Notes: generated from the letters alone by a model not told the origin. 58,720 bases of DNA from Prevotella sp. (GCA_016290175.1 JAEETD010000010.1:1-58720); one strand, 5' to 3'; shown: positions 16,878 through 32,182, numbered from the stretch's first letter. A program made the numbers and translations.

Positions 16878-18722
16878 ATGAAAGACTTCAAAAATATATT
16901 CACATTGTTGGTGGTAGCCCTCATAGGGCTATCGCTGACAGGGTGTAACGAAGATGACCTTGACACCAATCCGTATAATAAGTCGGGCGTAAATCTTCTG
17001 GCCTTTGGACCAGCACCCATCCTGCGTAATACTGAGATTCGCATTACGGGAACGAACTTAACAAATGTTGATAAGGTAATATTCCCTCATGCTGCTAATG
17101 TTGATGTCGCTTTGGCCGAGGTGGAAAAGGCAAATTTCAACCATGTAGATAATGAGAATATCTATGTCAATATTCCTGATGAGACAGTTCCTGGTAATAT
17201 CCGCCTCGTCGCAGGCCGTGATACAATTACGTCTGAAGGCATTTTAACCTACAAAGAGCCTATCGAAGTAACATCTATTTCTCCCGTGACAGGTTTGAAT
17301 GCTGGTGACGAGATTAGTATCAAGGGAGACTATGTATACAACATCGCTGAGGTAATCTTTACCTCTGGTGTTTCGGGCGCCCCCGTGCTTGCAGAAGAGT
17401 TTACTTATGTATCGCGTCGCGAAATACGTTTGCGCGTTCCTTTGGCTGCAGAAAGTGGTGTTATCTCTTTTAATGATGGCGGTGATTGGGAATTTGAGTT
17501 TGAAACTCCTATTACTATTTTGACAGCTTCTATAACAGGACTTGATCCCGTCTACGCAGATTTCGGACAGCAAATCAAGATCAATGGTGTCAATCTACAC
17601 ACTGTTGAGAGTGTATATTTTGGAGGTGCCGTATCTGCAGAGTTTACTGTTAGTAGTGACAATAAGACAATAACGGCGACCGTTCCTGCAGAGTGTAAGT
17701 CTGGAGCTATTTCATTGGTTCTCTATTCTGGCGCTGCATTGATGACCGATGAGTTCGCTGTTCCGACTATTTCCTTCTTGTCTTTCTCCAAGACCAAGGA
17801 TATCAAGGTGGGCGATGTGATCACCATCACTGGTGAGAATCTCGACCGTATCAGCAGTATCTCACTGCCTGGCTATGGCATCCTGTCCGATGAAGAGTAC
17901 ACCATCTCTGGTAACACACTGACCTTCACCGTACCAGAGGGTATGACCGACGGTAAGATGTTGATTGTACAGAACAGCTTCATCTCGATCGAACAGGGTC
18001 TGATGATGTACAGCGAGGCTCCAGAGATCGTCATCTGGGCAGGTAGCAAGACTATCGGCAACTGGGATGGCTCTATGGGCGATCTGTCATGGGGTGGCTA
18101 TGATTGGAGCACCGTCCAGCCTGGACAAGTGCTTTCTGTATACCTCACACCTGATTTGTCAAATGGCTGGTCACAGATCCGCTTTGGCAACGGCTCATGG
18201 GCTGCTCTGCCTAGCACAGGCGGTGAAATTGCATTGTCAGCTGATATGGACAAGGTGACGGTAGCACTGACACAGGCAGACATTGACGAACTGGTCAACA
18301 ATGGCGGTTTGGTACTCTGCGGTGCATACTACACAGTAACCAAGGTTACACTCTCCGTACTTGAGACAGTGCTGTGGAAGGGTGAGCTTGGTCCTACCAA
18401 CTGGAATGGTGACAAGAGCATTATGCTTACCGACGACATGAAGGCCGAATTGCAGGCTGGTCGCACCATGGGTATTGAGTTCAAGTGCGACGAAGGCGGT
18501 GGACAGGTAGAGATCTGCGGAACATGGTGGACAGGTCTTGAAGGTCCGAAGCTGGTATATGGTACTAATGGCGAGGGACGTGCCATCATGGACTTCCCTG
18601 CTAGTACCACAAAGTTCGAATGGCCGCTCAATCAGGGTGACATCGACATCCTGCTGCAGCAAGGTGGTATCCTGTTTGTAGGTAATGGTGGCCTTACTAT
18701 CACCAAGTGGTATGTGAAGTAA
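16878..18722 (+). CDS. Surface glycan-binding lipoprotein with IPT/TIG repeats and two C-terminal modules
   Basis: A 614-residue lipoprotein (lipobox LTGC, Cys at about 23). Residues about 40-395 contain four IPT/TIG-like repeats of 80-90 residues (ILRNTEIRITGTNLTNVDKV; GDEISIKGDYVYNIAEV; FGQQIKINGVNLHTVESV; GDVITITGENLDRISSI). Two related beta modules follow, about 395-500 and 500-614, each opening with a VIWAG/VLWKG motif and a GxxWxG/NWNG motif, and each ending in a Q-x-DID/DI(D)LLQQGG-like helix and a GLTITKWYV-type strand. They probably bind glycan. Base use changes within the gene near 17800: earlier codons are AT-richer, later ones end mostly in C or G. This suggests the C-terminal modules were acquired or replaced. 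Confidence 0.8.
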   Translation: MKDFKNIFTLLVVALIGLSLTGCNEDDLDTNPYNKSGVNLLAFGPAPILRNTEIRITGTNLTNVDKVIFPHAANVDVALAEVEKANFNHVDNENIYVNIPDETVPGNIRLVAGRDTITSEGILTYKEPIEVTSISPVTGLNAGDEISIKGDYVYNIAEVIFTSGVSGAPVLAEEFTYVSRREIRLRVPLAAESGVISFNDGGDWEFEFETPITILTASITGLDPVYADFGQQIKINGVNLHTVESVYFGGAVSAEFTVSSDNKTITATVPAECKSGAISLVLYSGAALMTDEFAVPTISFLSFSKTKDIKVGDVITITGENLDRISSISLPGYGILSDEEYTISGNTLTFTVPEGMTDGKMLIVQNSFISIEQGLMMYSEAPEIVIWAGSKTIGNWDGSMGDLSWGGYDWSTVQPGQVLSVYLTPDLSNGWSQIRFGNGSWAALPSTGGEIALSADMDKVTVALTQADIDELVNNGGLVLCGAYYTVTKVTLSVLETVLWKGELGPTNWNGDKSIMLTDDMKAELQAGRTMGIEFKCDEGGGQVEICGTWWTGLEGPKLVYGTNGEGRAIMDFPASTTKFEWPLNQGDIDILLQQGGILFVGNGGLTITKWYVK

Positions 18723-18725
18723 CGT

Positions 18726-19127
18726 ATGAGAAGAGTTCTATTGCTGATATATCTGGTCTGTTGCATGGCTGCGGTTCATGCCGAAGACTTTGCCTATCTC
18801 ACGATTGTGGAGACAGACGGCACAAAGACGTCTTTGACGGCAGTAGGCCTGAGCATTCAGTTCGGTGAGAACACACTCACTGCCACCAATGCCTATACTG
18901 CTGAGCAGAAGACTGTCAGTCTGACGCAACTGGCCTCAATGAACTTCTCGAATAATGATGAAACCACCGGCCTGGGCAATATCCAGGTCGGTGGCGACAT
19001 CGATATCCATCATGCCGATGCAGTCTATACCCTTCAGGGTCAGCAGCTGCCCTCCAACAGACAGTTGCCCAAAGGCATCTATATCATCAGAAAAGGCAAC
19101 GTAACCCAAAAACTGCAAGTAAGATGA
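18726..19127 (+). CDS. Small exported protein: beta module plus secretion-like tail (partner of GH26)
   Basis: A 133-residue protein with no named function that I recognise. The signal peptide is residues 1-19 (cleavage after VHA). A module at about 21-80 follows the pattern LTIVETDGTKTSL...LTATNA...VSLTQLASMNFS. The C-terminal 40 residues (AVYTLQGQQL...LPKGIYIIRKG...KLQVR) look like a type-IX secretion sorting tail. It starts 3 bases after the SGBP stop, and its own stop overlaps the GH26 start (ATGA, 19124-19127). A paralogue with the same layout lies at 23279. The related module also begins the next protein. It may be a secretion adaptor or a chaperone for its partner (inference). Confidence 0.75.
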   Translation: MRRVLLLIYLVCCMAAVHAEDFAYLTIVETDGTKTSLTAVGLSIQFGENTLTATNAYTAEQKTVSLTQLASMNFSNNDETTGLGNIQVGGDIDIHHADAVYTLQGQQLPSNRQLPKGIYIIRKGNVTQKLQVR

Positions 19128-20389
19128 AGAAAAGACACCTCGCCCTCCTGTCTGCCATTGTGATGACCGTCACTATGATGGCCCAGACCATCACTGTGAC
19201 CCAGGCCGATGGCACTACAAAGCAGATAAGTGCTGCCGATGCAGGCAATATGACATATTCACAGACAGACGGCACGCTTACCATCGGAGGACAGCCATAC
19301 GTGGTGGCAAACATCGATGTAGATACAGAAAACGCCAATATTGCAACAAGCAGCGTGGCTGGTACGACAGATGCTGCCAAGCGTCTCTATCGCTATTTCC
19401 GCAATAACTACGGCAAGCGCATCATCTCGAGCGTGATGGCCGATGTGGCCTGGAACCACAGCCTTGCAGAAAAGATCAAGAAGAACATCACAGGCAAATG
19501 GCCCGCCATGAACTGTTATGACTTCATCCACATCTGCGTGCCCGACGGTAACGGATGGATTGACTATTCTGATATTACGCCTGTCACGGAATGGGTAGAC
19601 AAAGGCGGTATCGTACAGCTGATGTGGCACTTCAACGTTCCTGTTGATGCCGATACCACCCCTGGCACCAACGGCAGCGGAGTGACCTGCTCGCCAGACA
19701 AGACCACGTTCAAAGCCTCGAATGCCTTAGTCGACGGCACTTGGGAGAACCGTTATTTCTACGCCCAGATGGACCGTGTCATCGCAGTCATCCTGAAACT
19801 CCAGGAGGCTGGCATCGCTGCTACCTGGCGCCCCTTCCACGAGGCAGCGGGCAACGCCACCGCCAAGCAGCAGGCCAACTGGACCAAAGCGTGGTTCTGG
19901 TGGGGCTATGATGGGGCTGAGACCTATAAGAAACTCTGGATCGCCATGTTCGACTACTTCAAACAGAAGGGCGTCAACAACCTCATCTGGATCTGGACCA
20001 CACAGAACTACAATGGCAACAGTGCCAACTATAATCAGGATACCGACTGGTATCCCGGCGATGCCTATTGCGACATGGTAGCCCGCGACCTCTATGGCTA
20101 TACAGCCGCCCAGAATGCCCAGGAGTTCACGGAGATTCAGGCCACCTATCCCAACAAGATGGTGGTGCTCGGAGAATGTGGCTGGGACAGCAACGACAAG
20201 ACGGGTAAGCCTCAGGGCGACATCGTTGAGTGCTGGAACGCAGGTGCCAAGTGGGGACACTTCATGGTATGGTACGACGGCAGTGCCGGCAACAAGTCGG
20301 GCACGATGGTCAGTGATGCCTGGTGGACATCGGCGATGAAAAAAGAGAATACCGGCATCGTGGTAAACCGCAGCCTTGTGAAATACTAA
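19124..20389 (+). CDS. GH26 beta-1,4-mannanase with N-terminal beta module
   Basis: A 421-residue exported enzyme. The signal peptide ends about residue 20 (MMAQ), with no lipobox. Residues about 21-68 (TITVTQADGTTKQIS...GTLTIGGQPYVVANIDV) resemble the module of the preceding small protein. The GH26 barrel covers about 85-415, with acid/base Glu240 in RPFHEAAGN and nucleophile Glu351 in VVLGECGWD, plus the substrate-site run WTKAWFWWG. It hydrolyses mannan backbones, probably endo-acting. No secretion tail is present at its C-terminus. It is the last gene of the rightward mannan operon and overlaps the small gene by four bases. Confidence 0.92.
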   Translation: MKKRHLALLSAIVMTVTMMAQTITVTQADGTTKQISAADAGNMTYSQTDGTLTIGGQPYVVANIDVDTENANIATSSVAGTTDAAKRLYRYFRNNYGKRIISSVMADVAWNHSLAEKIKKNITGKWPAMNCYDFIHICVPDGNGWIDYSDITPVTEWVDKGGIVQLMWHFNVPVDADTTPGTNGSGVTCSPDKTTFKASNALVDGTWENRYFYAQMDRVIAVILKLQEAGIAATWRPFHEAAGNATAKQQANWTKAWFWWGYDGAETYKKLWIAMFDYFKQKGVNNLIWIWTTQNYNGNSANYNQDTDWYPGDAYCDMVARDLYGYTAAQNAQEFTEIQATYPNKMVVLGECGWDSNDKTGKPQGDIVECWNAGAKWGHFMVWYDGSAGNKSGTMVSDAWWTSAMKKENTGIVVNRSLVKY

Positions 20390-20408
20390 TCCGACCTCAC
20401 TATTTCCT

Positions 20409-20455
20409 CACAGCGGTAGCAAATTTTTCACTTTTCACTGTTCACTTTTCACTTC
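20409..20455 (-). repeat. Dispersed repeat: AGTGAAN heptads plus 17-bp flank
   Basis: Read on the minus strand: AGTGAAA, AGTGAAC, AGTGAAA, AGTGAAA, then AATTTGCTACCGCTGTG. The last heptad plus the flank (24 bp, 20409-20432) is identical to 48113-48136. It fills the gap between the convergent GH26 and AraC stop codons. Confidence 0.85.
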
Positions 20456-21344
20456 AAACGATTACCTTTGTCTTCTGGTATTTCTCGCGGAATTCGGTGG
20501 GACTGCAACCCTTGCGCTTGCGGAACAGGCGGTTGAAGTTGGAAAGCGTGTTGAAGCCCGTTGTCCAACAAATCTCGCTGACGCTGTCGGCGGTATCCAC
20601 CAGCAAGCGGGCAGCATGACCCAGACGGATGTCAACGATATACTCCGAGATGTTCTTCCCCGTGCGCTGCTTGAAGTAACGACTGAAAGCCGAAGCCGTC
20701 ATACCCACAAGACCGGACAACTGTTCCAGATTCATCTCGTCCTTATAGTGCTTGTCGATATAGTTCTTCACCTTCATGATCCGTTTCGACTCACTTCCCA
20801 CCTCGACCTTGGCAAACGACGAGGAGGCCAGCTCCCTGGCATCGTCGAACTTCGACAGTTCATAGAGTATAGAGAAAAACTCCTGCACAGCCAGGAATCC
20901 TTCCTCAATGGACGAAAGCCGGACAAGACGGTGGTAAACCAGCATGATAGCCTGAGGAGGAAAGGCCAGTCCACGCTGTGCCCTGTTCAGCATGTGATAG
21001 ATGGATTTATAAGAGTTGTACCTGAATGGCGATGTAGACAGGTCAAAATTCAGTCGGAACTGCACCGTCACCTCATGGATGTCCTCACTCTTGCATTCGT
21101 GCTGTTCCCACACATGTTCCAGATCAGGACTTGTGATAAGCACTAAGTCCAGATCGTCGATCACCTCGCTTGAATCACCTACAACACGCCTGGTACCCGC
21201 AGCATTAGCCACAAAGTTCAGCTCCAACACGTCATGTATATGTATAGGGTAGTCGAACTCCTTTTTGTGACGGTCGGCCACATACATGAAGTCATTCTCA
21301 CTCAATGGTGTTATCTCGCGTAATACTCTTGTTTCCATTTTCAT
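20454..21344 (-). CDS. AraC-family transcriptional regulator
   Basis: A 296-residue one-component regulator. The N-terminal cupin-like sensor domain (about 25-120: HKKEFDYPIHIHDVLELNFV) is followed by two helix-turn-helix motifs at about 195-290 (MNLEQLSGLVGMTASAFSRY and SVSEICWTTGFNTLSNFNRL), ending with the PTEFREKY signature. It lies convergent to the mannan operon, so it is a plausible local controller of the mannan genes, sensing a sugar or oligosaccharide; this is inferred from location only. ATG 21344 or the in-frame ATG six bases later could be the start. A near-consensus -7 box (TAATTTCG, 21360-21367) lies just upstream. Confidence 0.9.
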   Translation of the reverse strand: MKMETRVLREITPLSENDFMYVADRHKKEFDYPIHIHDVLELNFVANAAGTRRVVGDSSEVIDDLDLVLITSPDLEHVWEQHECKSEDIHEVTVQFRLNFDLSTSPFRYNSYKSIYHMLNRAQRGLAFPPQAIMLVYHRLVRLSSIEEGFLAVQEFFSILYELSKFDDARELASSSFAKVEVGSESKRIMKVKNYIDKHYKDEMNLEQLSGLVGMTASAFSRYFKQRTGKNISEYIVDIRLGHAARLLVDTADSVSEICWTTGFNTLSNFNRLFRKRKGCSPTEFREKYQKTKVIV

Positions 21345-21442
21345 TCGTTTCTTGGGCGGCGAAATTAGTATTTTTATAGCTCATCGCCAAATAAAAAGTG
21401 TTAAATTATGATTAATCCAAGTGCGATTGGGAAATCTTTTTG

Positions 21443-21450
21443 TAATTTTG
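21443..21450 (+). promoter_or_regulatory. Promoter -7 box for ettA
   Basis: TAATTTTG, 23 bases before the ettA ATG, in the 129-base gap divergent from the AraC gene. No clear -33 box is visible. Confidence 0.5.
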
Positions 21451-21473
21451 TGACCAACATATACAAATGACCT

Positions 21474-23171
21474 ATGGCAACAGTTGACGACAAGAAAGTG
21501 ATTTTCTCGATGGTTGGAGTGAGCAAGACCATCCAGCAGAACCAGAAACAAGTGCTCAAGAATATCTACCTGAGTTTCTTCTATGGTGCCAAGATCGGTA
21601 TCATCGGTCTGAACGGTGCAGGTAAGTCTACACTGATGAAGATCATTGCCGGACTGGACCAGCAGTATCAGGGCAATGTGGTGTGGAGTCCAGGCTACAG
21701 CGTGGGCTATCTGCCCCAGGATCCGCCGCTGAACGAGGAGAAGACGGTGAAGGAAAACGTCATGGAAGGTGTGCAGCACGTGTACGATGCACTAGCCGAA
21801 TACGACGAGATCAACGTCAAGTTCGGACTGCCTGAATACTACGAGGATCCTGACAAGATGGACAAGCTGATGCAGCGACAGGCCGAACTACAGGATATCA
21901 TCGATTCTACTGATGCCTGGAATATGGATTCGAAGCTTGACCGTGCGATGGCGGCCCTGAACTGTCCGCCAGGCGATTGGCCTGTAACGAACCTGAGCGG
22001 TGGAGAGCGCCGTCGCGTGGCATTGTGCCGCCTGTTGCTTCAGAAACCCGATGTACTGTTGCTCGACGAGCCTACCAACCACCTGGATGCCGAGTCGATC
22101 GACTGGCTGGAGCAGCACCTGCAGCAGTACGAGGGAACGGTGATTGCCGTCACCCACGACCGCTATTTCCTCGACGATGTGGCCGAATGGATCCTGGAAC
22201 TCGATCGCGGTGAAGGAATCCCCTGGAAGGGTAACTATTCGTCGTGGTTGGAGCAGAAGTCGCAGCGGTTGGCGCAGGAGGAGAAGACGGCCTCGAAGCG
22301 CAGAAAGACGCTGGAGCGCGAGCTGGAGTGGGTGCGTATGGCACCGAAGGCTCGTCATGCCAAAGGAAAGGCCCGTCTGAATTCCTACGAGATGATGCTC
22401 AACGAGGAGCAGAAGCAGAAGGAGGAGAAACTCGAAATCTTTATCCCCAACGGTCCGCGTCTGGGCAACAAGGTGATCGAGGCCGAGCATGTGGCAAAAT
22501 CCTATCCTGAGAAGCCGCTGTTCTCCGACCTTAACTTCACGTTGCCGCCCAATGGCATCGTAGGTGTGATCGGACCTAATGGCGCTGGAAAGACAACACT
22601 GTTCCGTCTGATTATGGGCCTGGAGCAGGCTGATGCAGGTTCGTTTGCTGTGGGCGAGACGGTGAAGCTGAGTTATGTCGACCAGCAGCACAAGGATATC
22701 GACCCCGCAAAATCCGTCTATGAAGTGGTGAGCGGCGGCAATGAGACCATCCGCATGGGCGGTAAGGATGTCAACGTGCGGGCCTATCTGTCGCGGTTCA
22801 ACTTCAGCGGCGCCGATCAGGAGAAGAAGTGTGCGGTACTGTCTGGCGGTGAGCGCAATCGCCTGCATCTGGCCATCGCGCTGAAGCAGGAAGGTAATGT
22901 GCTGTTGCTCGACGAGCCCACCAACGATATCGACGTCAACACGCTGCGTGCACTCGAGGAAGGTCTTGAGGCTTTTGCCGGCTGTGCTGTCATCATCAGC
23001 CACGACCGCTGGTTCCTGGATCGTATCTGCACGCACATTCTTGCCTTTGAGGGAGAAGGAAAAGTATTCTATTTCGAGGGCAACTACAGCGAATACGAGG
23101 CCAACAAGGCCCAGCGCTTAGGCTTGGAAGAGCCCCGACGCGCCCGCTATCGCAAACTGATGGAGGAGTAA
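21474..23171 (+). CDS. ettA: Energy-dependent translational throttle protein EttA (ABC-F)
   Basis: A 565-residue cytoplasmic ABC-F ATPase that binds the ribosomal E site and gates early elongation according to ATP/ADP level. Two nucleotide-binding domains are complete: Walker A GLNGAGKST (near residue 44) and GPNGAGKTT (near 368), signatures LSGGERRR and LSGGERNR, and Walker B LLLDEPTNHLD and LLLDEPTNDID. Between them lie the charged P-site tRNA interaction linker (RKTLERELEWVRMAPKARHA) and the EttA arm in domain 1. Length and the SxxxHDR/SHDRWFLDR ends match EttA rather than Uup or resistance ABC-Fs. It is a housekeeping gene with its own promoter and terminator. Confidence 0.95.
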   Translation: MATVDDKKVIFSMVGVSKTIQQNQKQVLKNIYLSFFYGAKIGIIGLNGAGKSTLMKIIAGLDQQYQGNVVWSPGYSVGYLPQDPPLNEEKTVKENVMEGVQHVYDALAEYDEINVKFGLPEYYEDPDKMDKLMQRQAELQDIIDSTDAWNMDSKLDRAMAALNCPPGDWPVTNLSGGERRRVALCRLLLQKPDVLLLDEPTNHLDAESIDWLEQHLQQYEGTVIAVTHDRYFLDDVAEWILELDRGEGIPWKGNYSSWLEQKSQRLAQEEKTASKRRKTLERELEWVRMAPKARHAKGKARLNSYEMMLNEEQKQKEEKLEIFIPNGPRLGNKVIEAEHVAKSYPEKPLFSDLNFTLPPNGIVGVIGPNGAGKTTLFRLIMGLEQADAGSFAVGETVKLSYVDQQHKDIDPAKSVYEVVSGGNETIRMGGKDVNVRAYLSRFNFSGADQEKKCAVLSGGERNRLHLAIALKQEGNVLLLDEPTNDIDVNTLRALEEGLEAFAGCAVIISHDRWFLDRICTHILAFEGEGKVFYFEGNYSEYEANKAQRLGLEEPRRARYRKLMEE

Positions 23172-23199
23172 GCCACGCAGCGTGATTCGCTGAAGAAAA

Positions 23200-23241
23200 A
23201 CAGGTGTTCGTTGAATAGATGATGCGGACGCCTGTTTTTTT
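23200..23241 (+). terminator. Rho-independent terminator of ettA
   Basis: Arms ACAGGTGTTCG (23200-23210) and CGGACGCCTGT (23225-23235) pair through 11 bp including two G-U pairs, followed by seven T. Confidence 0.85.
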
Positions 23242-23243
23242 AT

Positions 23244-23251
23244 TAACTTTG
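23244..23251 (+). promoter_or_regulatory. Promoter -7 box for the small-protein/CBP pair
   Basis: TAACTTTG directly after the ettA terminator and 27 bases before the ATG at 23279. Confidence 0.55.
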
Positions 23252-23278
23252 CAGCAGGAAATATAACTAAATGAAAAT

Positions 23279-23652
23279 ATGAAGAAGATTTTATGTTTAT
23301 TCATGGCTCTGGTAGGCGCATTGACGGCGCAGGCAGCCGACTATAGCTACCTGACCTTTGAGACGACGGATGGAGTGAAGACCTCCGTGGATGTATCGTC
23401 GCTGCCAGTGACGATTAACATGGACAACTCGACGCTCACCATCGGCAGCCAGACATTCGCACTGGCCGATCTGAGCAAAATGTACTTCTCGACGCAGAGC
23501 GAGACGACGGGCATTGAGGAAATCAGCAGTGCCACGATTGACGACGATGCCGTGATCTACGACCTGTATGGCCGTAAGGTGACAAAGGCGCAGATGCGAC
23601 GCGGCATCTATGTGATGAAGACGAAACTAGGAACCCGTAAAGTGAACGTAAG

Positions 23653-23656
<4 letters not shown>
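23279..23656 (+). CDS. Small exported protein: beta module plus secretion-like tail (partner of CBP)
   Basis: A 125-residue paralogue of the protein at 18726. The signal peptide is residues 1-19 (cleavage after AQA). The module at about 20-75 reads YLTFETTDGVKTSV...STLTIGSQTF.LADLSKMYFS. The C-terminal tail (AVIYDLYGRKV...RRGIYVMKT...RKVNVR) is like a type-IX secretion signal. Its stop overlaps the start of the carbohydrate-binding protein by ATGA, exactly as the paralogue overlaps its GH26; even the surrounding bases (GTAAGATGAA) agree. No catalytic motif is present. A secretion adaptor or module-pairing partner is inferred, not shown. Confidence 0.75.
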
Positions 23657-30129
<6,473 letters not shown>

Positions 30130-30132
<3 letters not shown>

Positions 30133-30157
30133 AACTCTTAATTCTTAACTCTTAATT
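30130..30157 (-). repeat. Heptad tract at gene junction ending in the start codon
   Basis: Minus strand units AATTAAG, AGTTAAG, AATTAAG, AGTTATG (28 bp). They link the stop of the membrane protein gene to the ATG of the PD40 gene. Confidence 0.8.
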
Positions 30158-32036
30158 AATATAAGTAGAGGTCATGGACGAAGAAATAATTATAATAGAA
30201 GGTATGGCCGAAGCGGTCATAGAAGATGGGACGCATCACATCCTCACTGGAGCTCGTCGCATTGTCGGCCAGATCCATAAACGCCTTATAATCGTTCTTC
30301 ACCTGTTCGTCGAAAGGCATCTGACTGATATCGACCTTATGTTCCAACGAGCCATAGAGATAGGCAGCCTCCTGATAGTGTGTCGGCATGTGCTTATCCC
30401 CAAGGGCTTCGGCATAGGCAGAGAAACGGGGCCAGAACATGTCGATGTCCTTCATCCACATGGCAGCTATCAGCGACATCTCCTTGTAGAGTATATCATC
30501 GCCTCTGCTACCGACAAATCTGTCCATAATGAACTTCTCGGCCATCATCTTGTCAGAAGTCAGGGCATCGCCGCTCTTCATCAGACGACAGATGGGTGCG
30601 AACTCCGCATTGGATTTCACCATGTCTGGATAACCTATGAAACGTTCGTATTTCTCTGCCCACGCCTTGTGATAACGCGTGTGTTTGAGCAGAGAAATAT
30701 ATTTACGGGCTTCCTGATAGTCACCATTGACAAGGGCACAACGCATCAGGTATTTCAGATATTCAGCACGGAAGCCGAACTCGACGCCCTGTTCCAGACA
30801 CCAGCGATGACAATAGTTAGCAAGGCCATAGTTGTAGTACATGCTATAGCCCACAACCTGCATCATACGGATGGGCACTGGCGAGTCACAAGGCTTTGAG
30901 CCGTCCTTGTAGCGATACATCTCATCACCCTGTCGACCCAGACGGAAGAGTGCCAGATTACGCATCATGACGATGGCACGGTTGGGCTCCTCATCGTCAT
31001 CAACTTCTTCAGCCAGGACACCCTGCCAGTCAAGTTTCTCCAGGCACTGCTGCATACGGAGTTCCTTGTGGAAGTTGTGGTCCTTATACCAATAGCTATA
31101 GATACCAAAGCCCGTCACAACCACTAAGACCAGATGGATAAGAGCCCAACGAATCGGGAACTTCGATTTCTTTTTCTTTTCCTTCTTACCTTTTCCTTCA
31201 TCCGTCTTCCATCTTCCATCATCCATCTTCCATCTCCCATACATCAGGGACAAGAAGAGCAAGAAGGCCACTAATATATAATAAGGTATATAGTAGACAG
31301 GCAATTCCTTATCTACCCAATACATCGGCAGGCCTGTCCACCAGATATTATGGATGCCTGTCTGACAGAACACATAATTATAGCAGGACAACGGCCAGAA
31401 AACGATGGAAATGACGGCTACTACCGAGACGATCAGGCGCTCAGTCAGCGTCTGTTTGTCCATACGCCAGACAAATGCACCCATCAACAGCGCAGCCAAC
31501 AACCCATAAAAGCCAATAAGCAGATAGAGCACACCTGTGCTGACGAATATATAAATGGGGCGCAGATAATATTTTGCCGGCAACAATCTGAAGAGCCACA
31601 CAGAGCCAACGGCCAATGTGGTGCCGATTGCTGCTACAAAGAAATGGCCACGCAGTTTCAGATAATAGATCCAATAGCCCACGTCGACATTCATGATGAC
31701 AACGGCAGCCAGAGGAATCAGCAGAACGACCGTCCACTTGACGGGGATGCGGAAGGTGCGCCAGATGACCAGCAGCAGCACTGCCCACCACAATGTCAGC
31801 AGGGTCACACCCAATGCCGGATGATAGAAAAACTCCGTGAAATAACAGCCCAGCCACGTCAGCAGCCAGCCTGAGGTCACCATCTGCTGTTTCAGGAACA
31901 GCGGTGTGTCCAGAAAGAGATTCATCTCCTGCACCTTCCATAAGAACTCCCGCTCATAAATGAGCAGGCAACAGGCGACCGCTAACAGCATCACCACAAC
32001 CAGAGCAGGACTTAATAGTTTCAGTTTATCCTTCAT
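30156..32036 (-). CDS. Multi-span membrane protein with periplasmic C-terminal domain (DUF6057-like)
   Basis: A 626-residue inner-membrane protein with about nine or ten hydrophobic segments in residues 8-300, a lysine-rich loop (RWKMDDGRWKTDEG...KKEKKKK, near 290-315), one more membrane segment (LIHLVLVVVTGFGIYSYWY), then a soluble, helical, TPR-like C-terminal half (about 340-626). I do not recognise an enzymatic motif; the layout is like Bacteroidetes proteins annotated DUF6057, a recollection rather than a match. ATG 32036 was chosen because an upstream in-frame ATG at 32153 lies inside a terminator and upstream of the promoter box at 32063-32070. It forms a two-gene unit with the PD40/CxxCH lipoprotein. 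Confidence 0.65.
   Translation of the reverse strand: MKDKLKLLSPALVVVMLLAVACCLLIYEREFLWKVQEMNLFLDTPLFLKQQMVTSGWLLTWLGCYFTEFFYHPALGVTLLTLWWAVLLLVIWRTFRIPVKWTVVLLIPLAAVVIMNVDVGYWIYYLKLRGHFFVAAIGTTLAVGSVWLFRLLPAKYYLRPIYIFVSTGVLYLLIGFYGLLAALLMGAFVWRMDKQTLTERLIVSVVAVISIVFWPLSCYNYVFCQTGIHNIWWTGLPMYWVDKELPVYYIPYYILVAFLLFLSLMYGRWKMDDGRWKTDEGKGKKEKKKKSKFPIRWALIHLVLVVVTGFGIYSYWYKDHNFHKELRMQQCLEKLDWQGVLAEEVDDDEEPNRAIVMMRNLALFRLGRQGDEMYRYKDGSKPCDSPVPIRMMQVVGYSMYYNYGLANYCHRWCLEQGVEFGFRAEYLKYLMRCALVNGDYQEARKYISLLKHTRYHKAWAEKYERFIGYPDMVKSNAEFAPICRLMKSGDALTSDKMMAEKFIMDRFVGSRGDDILYKEMSLIAAMWMKDIDMFWPRFSAYAEALGDKHMPTHYQEAAYLYGSLEHKVDISQMPFDEQVKNDYKAFMDLADNATSSSEDVMRPIFYDRFGHTFYYNYFFVHDLYLY
31196..31237 (+). 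repeat. Six-unit heptad tract inside the membrane-protein loop
   Basis: Plus-strand units CTTCATC, CGTCTTC, CATCTTC, CATCATC, CATCTTC, CATCTCC (42 bp, a multiple of three). They encode on the minus strand the charged loop GRWKMDDGRWKTDE. Confidence 0.82.
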
Positions 32037-32062
32037 TTCCTTGTTAATTGCAATATCGGATG

Positions 32063-32070
32063 CAAAGGTA
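32063..32070 (-). promoter_or_regulatory. Promoter -7 box of the membrane protein/PD40 pair
   Basis: TACCTTTG on the minus strand, 26 bases before ATG 32036. Confidence 0.5.
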
Positions 32071-32122
32071 ATAAAAAAGTAAAAAAATAAAAAGGTAAAA
32101 AGGCAAAAAAGTGAAAAATGAC

Positions 32123-32156
32123 AATAAAAAAGTGGCGAACCGAAGTCCGCCACTTT
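32123..32156 (-). terminator. Rho-independent terminator with UUCG loop
   Basis: Minus-strand stem AAAGTGGCGGAC (32156-32145), loop TTCG, stem GTTCGCCACTTT (32140-32129), then a T run. It lies 26 bases after the stop of the 1,271-residue gene. Confidence 0.9.
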
Positions 32157-32182
32157 TGATAGAGTATTTTAAGATAGAGTGA

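Noticed and set aside
21888..23036. 382-codon open frame opposite ettA
   Set aside because: The translation is low-complexity and unlike any family; ettA on the other strand is complete with both ATP-binding cassettes.
32037..32153. 39-codon N-terminal extension of the membrane protein
   Set aside because: It would begin within a strong terminator hairpin and upstream of the -7 box; its phenylalanine-rich sequence comes from an A-rich low-complexity stretch.
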